Assembly: GCA_963732795.1 (NCBI GenBank)
Contig: CAVTAV010000001.1
Coordinates: 186,001-250,000 of the forward strand
DNA from: CAVTAV01 sp963732795
GTDB lineage: Bacteria; Pseudomonadota; Alphaproteobacteria; CAVTAV01
Length of the DNA stretch: 64,000 nucleotides
Direction: 5' to 3'
Shown piece by piece: positions 51,993 to 63,000 of the stretch. The position numbers and the translations under genes are program-made. The notes under the pieces were generated by a model. That model was not told where the DNA came from. It made no database searches and saw only the letters and a list, made by a program, of their open reading frames with translations. How positions within the stretch are numbered: the first letter of the stretch is position 1; every line of letters starts with the position of its first letter.

Positions 51993-53387
51993 CCTGCGCG
52001 CCTCCATGTGGTTCCGGCGGGGCCGTCCTCCAGGATCACGCCATTGGCTTTGAGCTCGTCGCGGATGCGGTCGGACTTCGGCGAAATCGCGCTGCTTTCT
52101 GGCGGCGTTCCTTGCGGCGATCAGGTCTTCGATCTTGGACTCCGGAAGCCCGTCCCCGCCGTCGGCGCCCTTGAGCCAGGCCTCCGGCGCTTGCCGCAGC
52201 ACGCCCAGGATCTTGCCACCCGCCAGCATCATCGCCTTCAATTCCGCCTTCTCGATCTCGCTCTCCGCCTTGTTCGCATCGCGCGCCAGATCGTGGAGCG
52301 CGGCGAAGGCTTCCGGCGTGTTGAGGTCGTCCTCGATGGCGCGGATGACGTGGCTTTCGCCGACATCCTTGGCCGGCTCGACATCGGCGAGCCTCTGCAT
52401 CGCGAGGTAGAGCCGGTCGAGCGAGCGCTTGGCCTGCTCCAAGCCGTCCTCGGACCAGTTCAACGGCGCGCGGTAATGGGCCGACAGCATGAGATAGCGC
52501 GCGGCCTCCGCCGGCCAATTTTTCAGGACCTCATGCACCTTGGTGATATTGCCGAGGCTCTTCGACATCTTCTCGTCCTGGACCGTCAGAAACCCGTTAT
52601 GCAGCCAGTAATTCGCCATCGGCTTGCCGTGATGGGCGCATTTGCTCTGGGCGATCTCGTTCTCGTGGTGGGGGAAGATCAGGTCCACGCCGCCGCCATG
52701 GATGTCGAAGGTCTCGCCGAGATGGGTCTCGCTCATGGCCGAGCATTCGATATGCCAGCCCGGCCGGCCCTTGCCCCAGGGGCTGTCCCAGCCGGGATGG
52801 TCGCCGGCCGGCTTCCACAGCACGAAATCGGCCGGGTCCTTCTTGTAGGGCGCGACCTCGACCCGCGCGCCCGCGATCATGTCGTCGCGGTTGCGGCCCG
52901 AGAACGCGCCGTAATCCGGCATGGAGGTCACGTCGAACAGCACGTGCCCTTCGGCGACTGATAGGCATGGCCCGACGTCGATGAGCTCTCCCGATCATCG
53001 CGATCATCTGCGGGATATGCTCGGTCGCGCGCGGCACGACCGTCGGCGGCAGGGCGCCGAGCGCGGCCATGTCCTCGGCAGTAGATCGAGGCGAAACGCT
53101 CGGTGATCGCACTCCATCGGCTCGCCGGTCTTCTCATGGGCGGCGATGATCTTGTCGTCGACGTCGGTGACGTTGGCGACGATAGGTGACGTCGTAGCCC
53201 TTGGCCACGGAAATAGCGGTGCAGCACGTCGAACACGATCACCGGCCGCGCGTTGCCGATATGGGCGTAGTCGTAGACCGTCGGCCCGCAGACATACATG
53301 CCCACATGGCCGGGCGTGATCGGCTCGAAAGCCGCGCTTCTCGCGGCGCGCGGTATCGTAAAGGACCAGGGCCACCGGCCGCTCCAT
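51989..53387 (-). CDS. cysS: Cysteinyl-tRNA synthetase, frame-disrupted
   Basis: LVLYDTARREKR, VCGPTVYDYAHIGNARPVIVFDVLHRYF (HIGN motif and zinc Cys), NVTDVDDKIIAAHEKTGEP, ERFASIYCEDMAALGALPPTVVPRATEHI, CSAMSETHLGETFDIHGGGVDLIFPHHENEIAQ and the KMSKS loop DEKMSKSLGN are all present but in different frames. About six single-base shifts, clustered in the first third. The tail ends TTWRRAG at 51989. As the enzyme is essential, these are almost surely sequence errors. Confidence 0.93.
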
Positions 53388-53462
53388 TACCGGACGAAAT
53401 TACAGAACTGCCGGCCGGTATTTAACGACTAACTGCCCCGGTCACAAGGATATGCTGCGGGT

Positions 53463-53798
53463 TCAGACCTCGACGATTTCGGCGTCCGGCGCGTTCTTCA
53501 TGACCGAATTCGACGCCGTTCTGCGCCGCCGAGGACGAGGAATAGCCCTGGGACTGCAGGATGGTCTCGCCATTCACGGCCTTCAGGCGGAAATAGTGCT
53601 TGTCCGTCGCTGCCGACGAAAATCTCGAAACGCCCGCCGTCCGCGCGAGTTCTTCTTGACCGAGATGATGCCGTTCGTAGCGTTGGCCTTAGCCTTGTAG
53701 CCTTCGGAGGCGCCGATCGTTTCGCCGTTCGAAGCCTTCAACCGGAATCGGTACTCGCCAGCCTTATCCTGATACAGCTCGAATTTGCCTTTGGCCAT
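53463..53798 (-). CDS. YegP-like DUF1508 protein, frame-disrupted
   Basis: Two tandem DUF1508 repeats: KGKFELYQDKAGEYRFRLKASNGETIGASEGYKAKANATNGIISVKKNS and, after a shift, RFEIFVGSDGKHYFRLKAVNGETILQSQGYSS, then a further shift to SVMKNAPDAEIVEV. About 110 residues, the usual length. Cytoplasmic, function unknown. AGGAGG precedes ATG 53798. Confidence 0.88.
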
Positions 53799-53859
53799 TT
53801 TGGCCTCCTGTGCGTGAGTGACGAACCCAAGAGGCAAGAAGACACGACCCGATCCTCCA

Positions 53860-55205
53860 TTAGCGTTGATTCAAAGCAAGCCGTGCTTTGGCCCTTTCGC
53901 GCCCGATCAGCGGCAGGAGGTGCTTCATCTCCGGGCCGTGGTCGAGGCCGGTCAGGGCGAGGCGAAGCGGATGGAACAGGGGTTTGCCCTTGCGGCCGGT
54001 CTTTTCCTTGATCGCCGCGGTCCAGGCGGGCCAGGTCTGCTCGTTCCAGGGCTCCGGCGGTAGGAGGCCGGCGGCCTGCCGGAGATAGTCCGCGTCTTCG
54101 AGCACCGGCGTGATCGGCCCGTGAACGATCCGCGCCCAGAGCTCGACATCCTTGAACGTCTCGAGATTGGGCCGGACGGCATTCCAGAATGTCTCGTCCG
54201 CTTCCGGGATGCCGAGGGCCTTCAGGCGCTCGGCCGACGTCCTCAAAGGCGAGGCCGTGCAGGATCCGGGCATTGAGATGCTTGACCTCGGCGGGATCGA
54301 ATTTCGGCGCGGCGCGGCCGAAGCGCGACAGGTCGAAGTCGGGCACGCAGTCGTCGAGATGCTGCCGGGGCTCGACCGGATCGGACGAGCCGAGCCGCGC
54401 CAGCAGGCTGTTCAAGCGCCATGGGCTCCAGGCCCTCGTCCCGCATCTCGCGCACCGACAGCGAGCCCAACCGTTTCGACAGCGGCCCGCCATCCGGCCC
54501 TACGAACAGGGCGAAATGGGCGAAAACCGGCGGCGCATATCCCAGCGCCTCGGCGATCTGGATCTGCACGGCCGTGTTGGCGACATGGTCCTCGCCGCGG
54601 ATGACATGGGTGATGCCCATCTCGCCGTCATCGACCACCGAGGGCAACGTATAGAGCGCCGTCCCGTCCTCGCGGATCAGCACGGGATCGGACAAGGCTC
54701 GCCGCATCGATGGTGACGGCCCCCCGGATCCGATCTTCCCATGTCACGTCGCGTCTGGTTCAGCAGGAACCGCCAATGGGGCTTGCGGCCTTCGGCTTCG
54801 AGCTTGGCCTTGTCCGCGTCCGACAGTTTCAGCGCCGCCCGGTCATAGACCGGCGGCCGGCGGCGTGCGAGCTGGATCTTGCGCTTGACCTCCAGCTCCT
54901 CCGGCGTCTCGTAACAGGCATAAAGCCGCCCCGCCGCCCGCAGCCGCTCCGCCGCCGCGTCATAGAGCGTCCCGCGTTCGGACTGGCGATAAAGCGCATC
55001 CCAGCCTAGGCCGAGCCAGGTCAGGTCCTCCTTGGTCGCCGCGACGAATTCCTCGGTGGAGCGTTCGGCATCCGTGTCGTCGATGCGAAGGATGAACGCG
55101 CCCCCGGTCTTGCGCGCGAACAGCCAGTTCAGCACGCGCCGCGCGGACATTGCCGACATGGAGATAGCCGGTGGGCGAGGGGGCGAAGCGGGTCTTGGTG
55201 GTCAT
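53860..55205 (-). CDS. gltX: Glutamyl-tRNA synthetase, frame-disrupted
   Basis: MTTKTRFAPSPTGYLHVGNVRAA contains the HIGH-like HVGN. FARKTGGAFILRIDDTDAERS, HVIRGEDHVANTAVQI and GGPLSKRLGSLSVREM (KMSKS-like SKRLG) follow, and the C-terminal anticodon domain ends in the KPLFHPLRLALTGLDHGPE region. About four indels, one just after the first 20 codons. It charges tRNA-Glu (and possibly tRNA-Gln). The SKRLGS form suggests the GltX paralogue common in alphaproteobacteria. Confidence 0.92.
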
Positions 55206-55235
55206 CGAGCGTCGCCTCGACCGTTGCCGGCCGGC

Positions 55236-55326
55236 AGCCCCCTCACCCTACCCCTCTCCCCTCGGGGGAGAGGGCAACGAAGGCTTGGCGAACGGAGTGA
55301 GCTTAGCCGAAGTGGGTGAGGGGGGC
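55236..55326. repeat. Dispersed palindromic repeat, CCCTCACCC/GGGTGAGGG type
   Basis: The outer arms GCCCCCTCACCC and GGGTGAGGGGGGC enclose the hairpin CTCTCCCCTCGGGGGAGAG. A widely dispersed intergenic element in proteobacteria, distinct from the other repeat families here. Confidence 0.85.
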
Positions 55327-55350
55327 GGCTCCGAACCATGACAGATCGCA

Positions 55351-57028
55351 TCAACTCCGCCACCGCGCATCCCGGAAGCCGTTCGTAATGGGATACCGCC
55401 GGTCGCGGCCGAAATTCCTACGGGTGATCTTGACCCCCGGCGGGGCTTGGCGGCGTTTGTATTCGGCGATGTAGAGCATGTGCTCGATCCGCGCCACGAT
55501 CTCGCGGTCGAAGCCTTCGGCGACGATCTCGGTGATCGACAGCTCCTTCTCGACCAGCGCTTCGAGGATCGCGTCCAATACGTCGTAGGGCGGGAGCGAA
55601 TCCTCGTCCTTCTGGTCGGCTCTCAGCTCGGCGCTCGGCGGCTTGGTGATGATGTTGGTCGGGATCACCTCGCTCTTCGGCCCGAGGCCCCAGCTCGAGC
55701 CAGTTGCCGTTGCGCCAGCGGGAAAGCTCGAACACCGTCGTCTTGTAGACGTCCTTCAGGACCGAATAGCCGCCGCTCATATCGCCGTAGAGCGTGGCGT
55801 AGCCGACCGAAAGCTCGGATTTGTTGCCGGTCGTCACCAGCATGTGGCCGAACTTGTTGCTCATCGCCATCAGGATCACGCCGCGGATGCGGGCCTGGAT
55901 GTTCTCTTCCGTGGTGTCGGCCTTGGTTCCGGCGAACACGTCCTTCATCATGGAATCGAAGGCGGCCGACCGCCGGCTCGATCTCGATCGTATCGATCGG
56001 GACGCCGAGGAGCTTCGCGCATTCCGCCGCGTCGTCGAGGCTCGCCTGGCTGGTATAGCGCGACGGCATCATCACGACCCGCACCTTGTCCGCGCCGAGC
56101 GCATCCACCGCCACGGCGGCGGTCAAGGCGCTGTCGATGCCGCCCGACAGGCCGATAATGACGCCTGGGAAGCGGTTCTTGTGGACATAGTCCCTGAGGC
56201 CCAGGGTCATCGCGCCATAGACCGCCCGCAGTCCCTCGCGGTCCGGGGCGATCTCGCCTTCCTCGCAGTCGAAGCGATGGTTCGGCCGGCGCACCGTCTC
56301 GACGACGCTCAGGGACTCCTGCCAGGCGTCGAGCTGGACTCGCGAGCTTGCCGTCCTGGTTGAGCGCGAAGGACGTCGCCGTCGAAGACCAGCTCGTCCT
56401 GGCCGCCGACCTGGTTCACATAGAGCAGCGGCAATCCGGTCTCGCGCACCCGGTCGCGGGCGAGCGAAAGCCGCGTGCCCTCCTTGCCCATCTCGAAGGG
56501 CGAGCCGTTCGGCACGATGAGCATCTCCGCGCCCCGCGATCGGAGGTGCTTGGCCGCGTCCGGCGTCCACATGTCCTCGCAGATCAGAATGCCGAGCTTC
56601 AGCCCGCGAAACTCGACAGGCTCGGGCAGAGGGCCCGGCCGGAACACGCGCTTCTCGTCGAACACGCCGTAATTCGGCAGGTCGCGCTTGAACACGATGT
56701 CCTGGATCGCACCGCCATCGAGTAGTGCGGCGGCGTTATGCACCACGCCGCCATGCCGCCAGGGCAGCCCCAGCACGATCGCCGGGCCGCCGTCCTCGGT
56801 TTCGGCCGCCATGTCCCGCGCGACCGCCTCGACCTCGTCGAGGAACGCCGGCTTCAGCACCAGATCCTCCGGCGGATAGCCGCAGAGCGCCAGCTCCGGG
56901 GTCACCAGGAGATCCGCCTCGTGCCCCGCGGCTTCCGCCCGGGCGGCCCGTATCTTGGCGGCATTCCCCGCAATATCCCCGACCGTGAAATCGAGCTGCG
57001 CAAGGACGATGTCGAGAGCGTCGGTCAT
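55351..57028 (-). CDS. nadE: Glutamine-dependent NAD+ synthetase, frame-disrupted
   Basis: The N-terminal nitrilase-type glutaminase domain shows TPELALCGYPPEDLV (Glu), FKRDLPNYGVFDEKR (Lys) and GILICEDMWTP (Cys nucleophile). The C-terminal synthetase has the PP-loop IIGLSGGIDSALTAAVAVDALG, TTGNKSELSVGYATLYGDMSGGY and RRQAPPGVKITRRNFGRDRRYPITNGFR. Three shifts (about 56345, 55968, 55685). It makes NAD+ from deamido-NAD+, ATP and glutamine. Confidence 0.95.
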
Positions 57029-57119
57029 TCCGGCACTTTAGAAGGTTGTGTGGTCGAGCGGGAGCCTATCAGGCTCGGACGAAAGGAAGAACTGGGAAAT
57101 GGAGGGACGGCCCGAGATG

Positions 57120-57184
57120 TCCTTCGACAAGCTTAGGACGAACGGATCTAATAGGCTCCGTTCGGGCTGAGCTCTTGTCGAAGC
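57120..57184. repeat. Dispersed palindromic repeat, CCTTCGACAAGC/GCTTGTCGAAG type
   Basis: Left arm CCTTCGACAAGCTTAGGACGAACGG and right arm CCGTTCGGGCTGAGCTCTTGTCGAAG, imperfectly complementary. A well-known kind of dispersed intergenic repeat. Confidence 0.8.
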
Positions 57185-57197
57185 CCGCCTGCTGGGC

Positions 57198-58582
57198 CTA
57201 CGACGCTTCCCGGGCCTTGGCGGCGATTTCGAGACGGCGTTGCTTGAGGCCTTCGGCGATCAGGAAGGCGAGCTCCAGGGCCTGGCTGGCGTTGAGCCGG
57301 GGATCGCAATGGGTGTGATAGCGGTCGGCCAGGGCGTGCTCGGTGATCTTCTGGGCGCCGCCGATGCATTCGGTGACGTCCTGGCCGGTCATCTCGATAT
57401 GGACGCCGCCGGCATAGCTGCCCTCGGCATCGTGGATCTGGGAGAAGCGGCGGACCTCGGCGAGCACGTTGTCGAACGGCCGGGTCTTGTAGCCGGTGCG
57501 AGGATTTGATCGTGTTGCCGTGCATCGGATCGCAGGACCACACCACGACGCGGCCCTCGCGCTGGACCGCGCGGACGAGCTTCGGCAGCAGGCCTTCGAT
57601 CTTGTCGGCGCCGAACCGCGTGATCAGGGTCAGCCGGCCGGGATCGTTGTTCGGGTTCAGGGCGTCGATCAGGCGCAGCAAGTCGTCCGGCTCCATGGTC
57701 GGGCCGACCTTGGCGCCGATCGGGTTGCAGATGCCGCGCAGGAACTCGATATGGGCGCCGTCGAGCTGGCGCGTGCGCTCGCCGCACCAGACGAAATGGG
57801 CCGAGGTGTCGTACCATTTGCCGCTCGTGCTATCGATGCGGGTCATGGCTTCCTCGTAGCCGAGCAGAAGCGCCTCGTGGGAGGTGTAGAACGCGGTGGA
57901 GCGGAGCTGCGGCGCCGATTCCGAGGTCACGCCGCAGGCTTCCATAAAGGCCAGCGCCTCCGAGATGCGGTCCGCCATGTCCCGGTAGCGCTCGCCGGCC
58001 GGGCTCGCCTCGACGAAGCCCATGGTCCAGCCATGGACCCGGTGCAGGTCGGCATAACCGCCGGTCGAGAACGCGCGCAGCAGATTGAGCGTCGCGGCCG
58101 CCTGGCTATAGGCCTGCAGCAGGCGCTTGGGGTCCGGCACGCGACTCTTCGGGCGTGAATTCCATGCTGTTGATATTGTCGCCGCGATAGCTCGGCAGCG
58201 AGACGCCGTCCTGCTCCTCGGTCGGCGCGGAGCGGGGTTTGGCGAACTGGCCCGCCATGCGGCCGACCTTCACCACCGGCATGGTCCCGGCAAAGGTCAG
58301 CGCCACCGCCATCTGCAGCAGCACGCGGAAGGTGTCGCGGATATTGTCCGGATGGAACTCGGCAAAGCTCTCGGCGCAGTCGCCGCCCTGCAGCAGGAAA
58401 GCCTTGCCCTGGGCGACCTCGCCCAGCTGCCGCCTCAGCTCGCGGGCCTCGCCGGCAAAGACGAGCGGCGGAAAACGGTGCAGGGTCTTCTCGACCTCCG
58501 TCAATTCCGCCATATCAGGATATTCCGGGACCTGCTTGATCGGGAAATCCCGCCAGCCGCTCGGAGACCACGCCTTCGCCAT
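57198..58582 (-). CDS. Class II 3-deoxy-7-phosphoheptulonate (DAHP) synthase, frame-disrupted
   Basis: Plant-type (AroA-II) enzyme of ~460 residues: WSPSGWRDFPIKQVPEYPD, FLLQGGDCAESFAEF, NINSMEFTPEES, VWCGERTRQLDGAHIEFLRGI, NPIGAKVGPTMEPDDLL, VWSCDPMHGNT, and after a shift GGVHIEMTGQDVTECIGG and DPRLNASQALELAFLIAE. Two shifts (about 58140 and 57495). First step of aromatic amino-acid synthesis. ATG 58582 gives the conventional MAKAWSPSGW start. Confidence 0.93.
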
Positions 58583-58677
58583 CGTTCCAGCCTTCACTAC
58601 AGTCGAATCAGTGCCTGATATACGCATACAGGCTTAGGTTTTCCAGTCCGTTGAGGGGGCTGGCGATAACGCGGACC

Positions 58678-60015
58678 TCACCGCATCGTCACGAATTCCT
58701 CCGCCGCCGTCGGATGAACGGCGATCGTGGCGTCGAACTGGGCTTTGGTGGCGCCGCATTTGATGGCGACGGCGAGGGACTGGACGATCTCCGGGGCGTC
58801 GGGGCCGATCATGTGGATGCCGACCACGCGGTCGGATTCGGCGTGGACGACGAGCTTCATGAAGGTCCGTTCCTCGTTGCCGGAAAGCGTGTGCTTCAAG
58901 GCGCGGAATGCGCTTTTGAAGATCTTCACGTCGAAATAGGTCTCCCGCGCGGCTTCCTCCGAAAGGCCCACACAGGAAAGGCTCGGCTGGGAGAAGACGG
59001 CATGGGCGATGTTGTCGTATTCCATCCGGCGCGGGGTCTTGCCGAACTGGGTGTCGGCGAAGATATGGCCCTCCTTGATCGCGACGGGGGTGAGATTGAT
59101 CCGGTGGGTGCAGTCGCCGACCGCGAAGATGTTGTCGCGGCTCGTGCGGAGGTCGTGATCGACGATGACCGCGCCGTTGTTCTGGACCTTCACACCGGCG
59201 GCGTCGAGGCCGAGGCCGTCGGTCTTGGGCTCGCGGCCGGTTGCGTACAAAATCGCGTCTACCGTCAGGCTTGTTCCATCTTCGAGTGTGACAGCGATGT
59301 CATTTCCGGCCTTCTCGATGCGGGAAACATCGGCATGAAGGCGGATGTTCACGCCCTTTTTTTGCATTTCCTGGGCAAGAAAATCGCGGCATTCCTGGTC
59401 AAATCCGCGTAAAATCTGGTCTCCGCGGTAAAGGAGCGAGACTTCGGAGCCCATTCCGTTGAGAATCCCGGCGAATTCGCAGGCGATATAGCCCCCGCCG
59501 ACGACCGCGACGCGCTTCGGCAGTTCCGTCAGATGGAACACCTCGTTCGAGGTAAGGGCATGCTCGATGCCCGGCACCTCGGGCATGACCGGCCAGCCGC
59601 CGACCGCGATCAGGATCTTGTCGGCGGTGACCGTCTTGTCGCCGAGATCGATCGTGTGCTCGTCCTTCAACACCCCGCGGGAGAGAAAAAGCTCGACGCC
59701 GGAAGCCTTTAGGTTCTTCGATGTAGATCTGGCTCAATCGTTCGATTTCATTGTCTTTGTTGGCGATGAGCCGTCGCCCAGTCGAATTTCGCGCGGGCCA
59801 ACGTCCCAGCCGAAGCCGGCGGCGTCGTGGAAGTCCTCGGCGAAATGGGAGGCGTAGACCAGAAGCTTCTTCGGCACGCAGCCCCGGATCACGCAGGTGC
59901 CGCCGACCCGGTATTCCTCGCAGATCGCGACCCGGGCCCCGTGCCCGGCCGCGATCCGCGCCGCCCTCACGCCGCCCGAGCCCGCGCCGATCACAAAAAG
60001 ATCGTAGTCGTACAT
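58678..60015 (-). CDS. gor: Glutathione-disulfide reductase, frame-disrupted
   Basis: YDYDLFVIGAGSGGVRAARIAAGHG binds FAD; GGTCVIRGCVPKKLLVYAS holds the redox-active cysteine pair. After two shifts (about 59775 and 59715) come KILIAVGGWPVMP, RVAVVGGGYIACEFAGI (NADPH site), FAVGDCTHRINLTPVAI and the dimer-interface HPTAAEEFVTMR. About 445 residues. It regenerates reduced glutathione, fitting with the glutaredoxin and MAPEG genes elsewhere in the window. Confidence 0.94.
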
Positions 60016-60157
60016 GGTCTTACGCCTCCATTGTTTGGCTCTTGGGCATGGCGGTCTTTCGCTTGGCTGTCAATATGGGGCGGCTTCTGTGATGGGATGG
60101 GCGCGCAATCCGTGGTAGATTTTTCGGCCATATCCCGCCCGCCGGCTACAGCATGAC

Positions 60158-61300
60158 ATGAAGATAGTCTCGGTCTTCGGCACCCGTCCGGAAGCCATCA
60201 AGATGGCGCCGGTCATCAAGGAGATCGCGCGGCGGCCCGTGATCGACCACGTCGTCTGCGTCACGGGCCAGCACCGTGAGATGCTCGATCAGGCGCTGGC
60301 GACCTTCGGCATCGTGCCGGATCATGATCTCGAACTGATGGATTCCCGGTTCCGGCTCGGCGATCTGGCCGGCCATGCGCTCGTTAGCCTGACCGATTTC
60401 CTTGCCCGGGAATCGCCGGATCTCGTTCTGGTTCAAGGGGATACAGCGACGACCCTGGCCGGTGCGCTGGCCGGCTTCTATCTGGGCATTCCGGTCGGCC
60501 ATGTCGAGGCGGGCTTGCGCACCCATGATCTTGCCCATCCCTGGCCGGAGGAGGGCAACCGCAAACTGGTCAGCGCCGTCGCCGCGCTCCATTTCGCCCC
60601 GACCCCCGGCAGCCGCGACAATCTGATCGCCGAAGGCGTCTCGCCGGACGACATCGTCGTGACCGGCAACACCATCATCGACGCGCTCTATTGGACCCGG
60701 CGTCGGCTTGCATCCGCGCCGCCCTGGCTCAAGCCGGTCGTGGTACGGACCGACCGCAAGCTCGTGCTCGCCACCACCCACCGCCGGGAGAATTTCGGCG
60801 CCCATCTCGAAGCGATCTGGTCGGCCATGGAAGCCCTCGCCCAACGCGGCGATTGCGACATCGTCTATGCCCTGCATCTCAATCCCCAGCTCGCGCCGGC
60901 TTCGAGCCGATTGCGCGACGCCTCCAACATCAAGCTGATCAGCCCACTCGATCCTGTGAGCTTCGTCTATCTCCTGGAGCAGACCGACCTGATCCTGACC
61001 GATTCGGGCGGCATCCAGGAGGAAGCGACGGCGCTCGGCAAGCCCGTGCTCCTGATGCGCGAAGCGACCGAGCGTCCCGAGGCCGTGGACGCGGGCACCG
61101 TCAAGCTGGTCGGCATGGACACGCCGGGCATCGTCGCCGAGGCGACCCGGCTCCTCGACGATCCGGCCGCGCTCGCCGCGATGGCCCGGTCCTCGACCGT
61201 GTTCGGCGACGGCGCAGCGGCGGGCCGCATCATGGATGCGATCGAGCATCGCTTCGCCGGAACCATATCGACCCGCGACAGACTTGCTGGAACCGGCTAG
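60158..61300 (+). CDS. wecB: UDP-N-acetylglucosamine 2-epimerase (non-hydrolysing)
   Basis: 380 residues, intact. MKIVSVFGTRPEAIKMAPVIKEI, CVTGQHREMLDQAL, VQGDTATTLAGALAGFYLGIPVGHVEAGLRT, TTHRRENFG and LTDSGGIQEEATALGKPVLLMREATERPE are the family hallmarks. It makes UDP-ManNAc for envelope polysaccharide. It stands alone here, divergent from gor across 142 bases. Confidence 0.96.
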   Translation: MKIVSVFGTRPEAIKMAPVIKEIARRPVIDHVVCVTGQHREMLDQALATFGIVPDHDLELMDSRFRLGDLAGHALVSLTDFLARESPDLVLVQGDTATTLAGALAGFYLGIPVGHVEAGLRTHDLAHPWPEEGNRKLVSAVAALHFAPTPGSRDNLIAEGVSPDDIVVTGNTIIDALYWTRRRLASAPPWLKPVVVRTDRKLVLATTHRRENFGAHLEAIWSAMEALAQRGDCDIVYALHLNPQLAPASSRLRDASNIKLISPLDPVSFVYLLEQTDLILTDSGGIQEEATALGKPVLLMREATERPEAVDAGTVKLVGMDTPGIVAEATRLLDDPAALAAMARSSTVFGDGAAAGRIMDAIEHRFAGTISTRDRLAGTG

Positions 61301-61345
61301 CCTCACGGCCTCGCATTAAAGCGCACCAACAGAAGGGGACCTCTC

Positions 61346-61729
61346 ATGGCAGATGACGCGGCCACGCTGGGACTGGAGATTCGGCGGAAGATGTTCGGCA
61401 AAGCCGGCGCCGACGATCACATCAATGCGGCGACCGACTTCACCCGGCCCTTGCAGGACTTCGTCACGAACGAATGCTTCGGCGATACCTGGCACCGCGG
61501 CGTGCTGGATCACAAGACCCGCAGCATGATCACCATCGCCATGCTGACGGCCCTCGGCGGCCAGGGCGGCCAGATCCGCAATCATGTCAAAGGCGCGATC
61601 GCGAACGGCGTGTCGAAAGACGAGATCCGCGAGATCCTCCGCCATGCCGTTATCTATTGCGGCGTCCCCCGCGCGGTCGAGGGCTTTGCCAACGCGGCGG
61701 GGATGCTGAAAGAGATGGGGCTGGAATAA
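61346..61729 (+). CDS. Carboxymuconolactone decarboxylase family protein
   Basis: 127 residues. RRKMFGKAGADDHINAATDFTRPLQDFVTNECFGDTWHRGVLDHKTRSMITIAMLTALGG and HAVIYCGVPRAVEGFANA match PcaC-like 4-carboxymuconolactone decarboxylases, lacking the CxxC of AhpD peroxidases. No other catechol-pathway genes are near, so the substrate is open. Good AGGGGA ribosome-binding site. Confidence 0.92.
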   Translation: MADDAATLGLEIRRKMFGKAGADDHINAATDFTRPLQDFVTNECFGDTWHRGVLDHKTRSMITIAMLTALGGQGGQIRNHVKGAIANGVSKDEIREILRHAVIYCGVPRAVEGFANAAGMLKEMGLE

Positions 61730-61760
61730 ATCCAGCCCCGATCTGCCCTGGGGGCCGCCG

Positions 61761-62987
61761 TCAGGAGCTCCGTTGTTCGGCGAGGTTGCCGAGCTTGGGC
61801 GAGCCGTTGCCCTGGCCGCCCCTCGGGAAGCGCTTGCCGTTCAGGGTCGCGCCGATGAAGGTGTAGCGGACGACGTAACGGTAGGTGACCAGGCCGATCG
61901 CCATGGTGATCCCAAGGATCAGCGGGAACTTGATCATCCAGCTCAGGTCCCACTTCGCCATCGCCACCTGCAGGAAGAAGATGATCGGCAGGTGGATCAG
62001 ATAGAGCCAGTAGGACGAGTTCGCCAGATAGCGCCGGGCCGGGCTGTGGCTCGACACGAACCGCATGGCGAGGCCGATGAAGGCGAAGGTCCAGCACCAG
62101 GTCGCGAGCGAATAGCTGGCGGTGTAGCCGAGCCGCATCCAGTCCGAACCGGGGATGACGGTCGGCTTGGCGATATAGCTCGGCGTGATCCCGACGATCG
62201 CCAGGCACACGCAGGTCAGCGCCACAGCGAACAAGAGCAGGGTCGAGCCGCGTTTCTCGAATTCGGCCAACAGGTCCGTCTGGCGCTGCAGGACCCAGCC
62301 GAAACCGAAGGCCGTGCCGAACGCGATCATGGCGGGAAGCTTCAGCGATAGGCCGACATCCGGCGTCGGGATGCCGAACCAGACGGCCCAGGTCGGCGTG
62401 TAGTAGAGCACCGCGCACATCGGCGCCGCCAGCACGATCAGGGCGATATCGCTGCGCAGCCCGAACCGGACGACCGCGTCCGCCGCCGAGCGCAGCATGC
62501 CCGAGCGATCGAGGACGCTCCGCGCGAGCCCTCGAACCAGCAGGGCGATGACATAAAAGACTGCGAGGTAATACAGAAACCACAGATGGACGAGCGGCAG
62601 GGAGCCGGCAGAAGGCGAGGGGGCATTGGCGACCGCCGGGCCGTAGGTCTGGATCGCGCCCCAGATGACCATGCCGATCACCAGAGGCGCCAGGATGATC
62701 CAGCCGACCACCATCGGGACCAGGATGCGCTTGGACCGGTCCTTGATGAAGCCTTTGACGCCCTTCCGTTCGATCATCATCCGGCCGAAGAAGCCGGCGA
62801 TCAGGAAGAAAGTCACCATGCGGAACATGTGAATGACGTAGAAGCTGAGGCCCAATGTGACGCTCTGCGAGCTGTCGGCCACCGGCAGGGCAATGAAGAA
62901 CGACATGGTCGCATGGAGGACGATTCCGCCCAGCAAGGCGAAGGCTCTGACGGCGTCGAGGGAGTGAAGGCGCTCTTGCGTTTGCAT
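61761..62987 (-). CDS. Acyltransferase 3 family membrane protein (OpgC-like)
   Basis: 408 residues, about ten membrane helices. RLHSLDAVRAFALLGGIVLHATMSF carries the conserved Arg/His region of acyltransferase-3 proteins; LVHLWFLYYLAVFYVIALL and SYWLYLIHLPIIFFLQ are typical later helices. Such enzymes transfer acyl groups to periplasmic glucans or other saccharides. Substrate unknown. It follows the ABC-2 permease by 13 bases in the same direction. Confidence 0.9.
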   Translation of the reverse strand: MQTQERLHSLDAVRAFALLGGIVLHATMSFFIALPVADSSQSVTLGLSFYVIHMFRMVTFFLIAGFFGRMMIERKGVKGFIKDRSKRILVPMVVGWIILAPLVIGMVIWGAIQTYGPAVANAPSPSAGSLPLVHLWFLYYLAVFYVIALLVRGLARSVLDRSGMLRSAADAVVRFGLRSDIALIVLAAPMCAVLYYTPTWAVWFGIPTPDVGLSLKLPAMIAFGTAFGFGWVLQRQTDLLAEFEKRGSTLLLFAVALTCVCLAIVGITPSYIAKPTVIPGSDWMRLGYTASYSLATWCWTFAFIGLAMRFVSSHSPARRYLANSSYWLYLIHLPIIFFLQVAMAKWDLSWMIKFPLILGITMAIGLVTYRYVVRYTFIGATLNGKRFPRGGQGNGSPKLGNLAEQRSS

Positions 62988-63000
62988 GACGGGAGCCTCC

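Noticed and set aside
55236..55326. Insertion sequence end or attachment site
   Set aside because: Short non-coding repeat without transposase or target duplication; the same type is widely dispersed between genes.
20845..57184. CRISPR array among the repeats
   Set aside because: Repeats are isolated, palindromic and of different families, with no regular spacing or cas genes.
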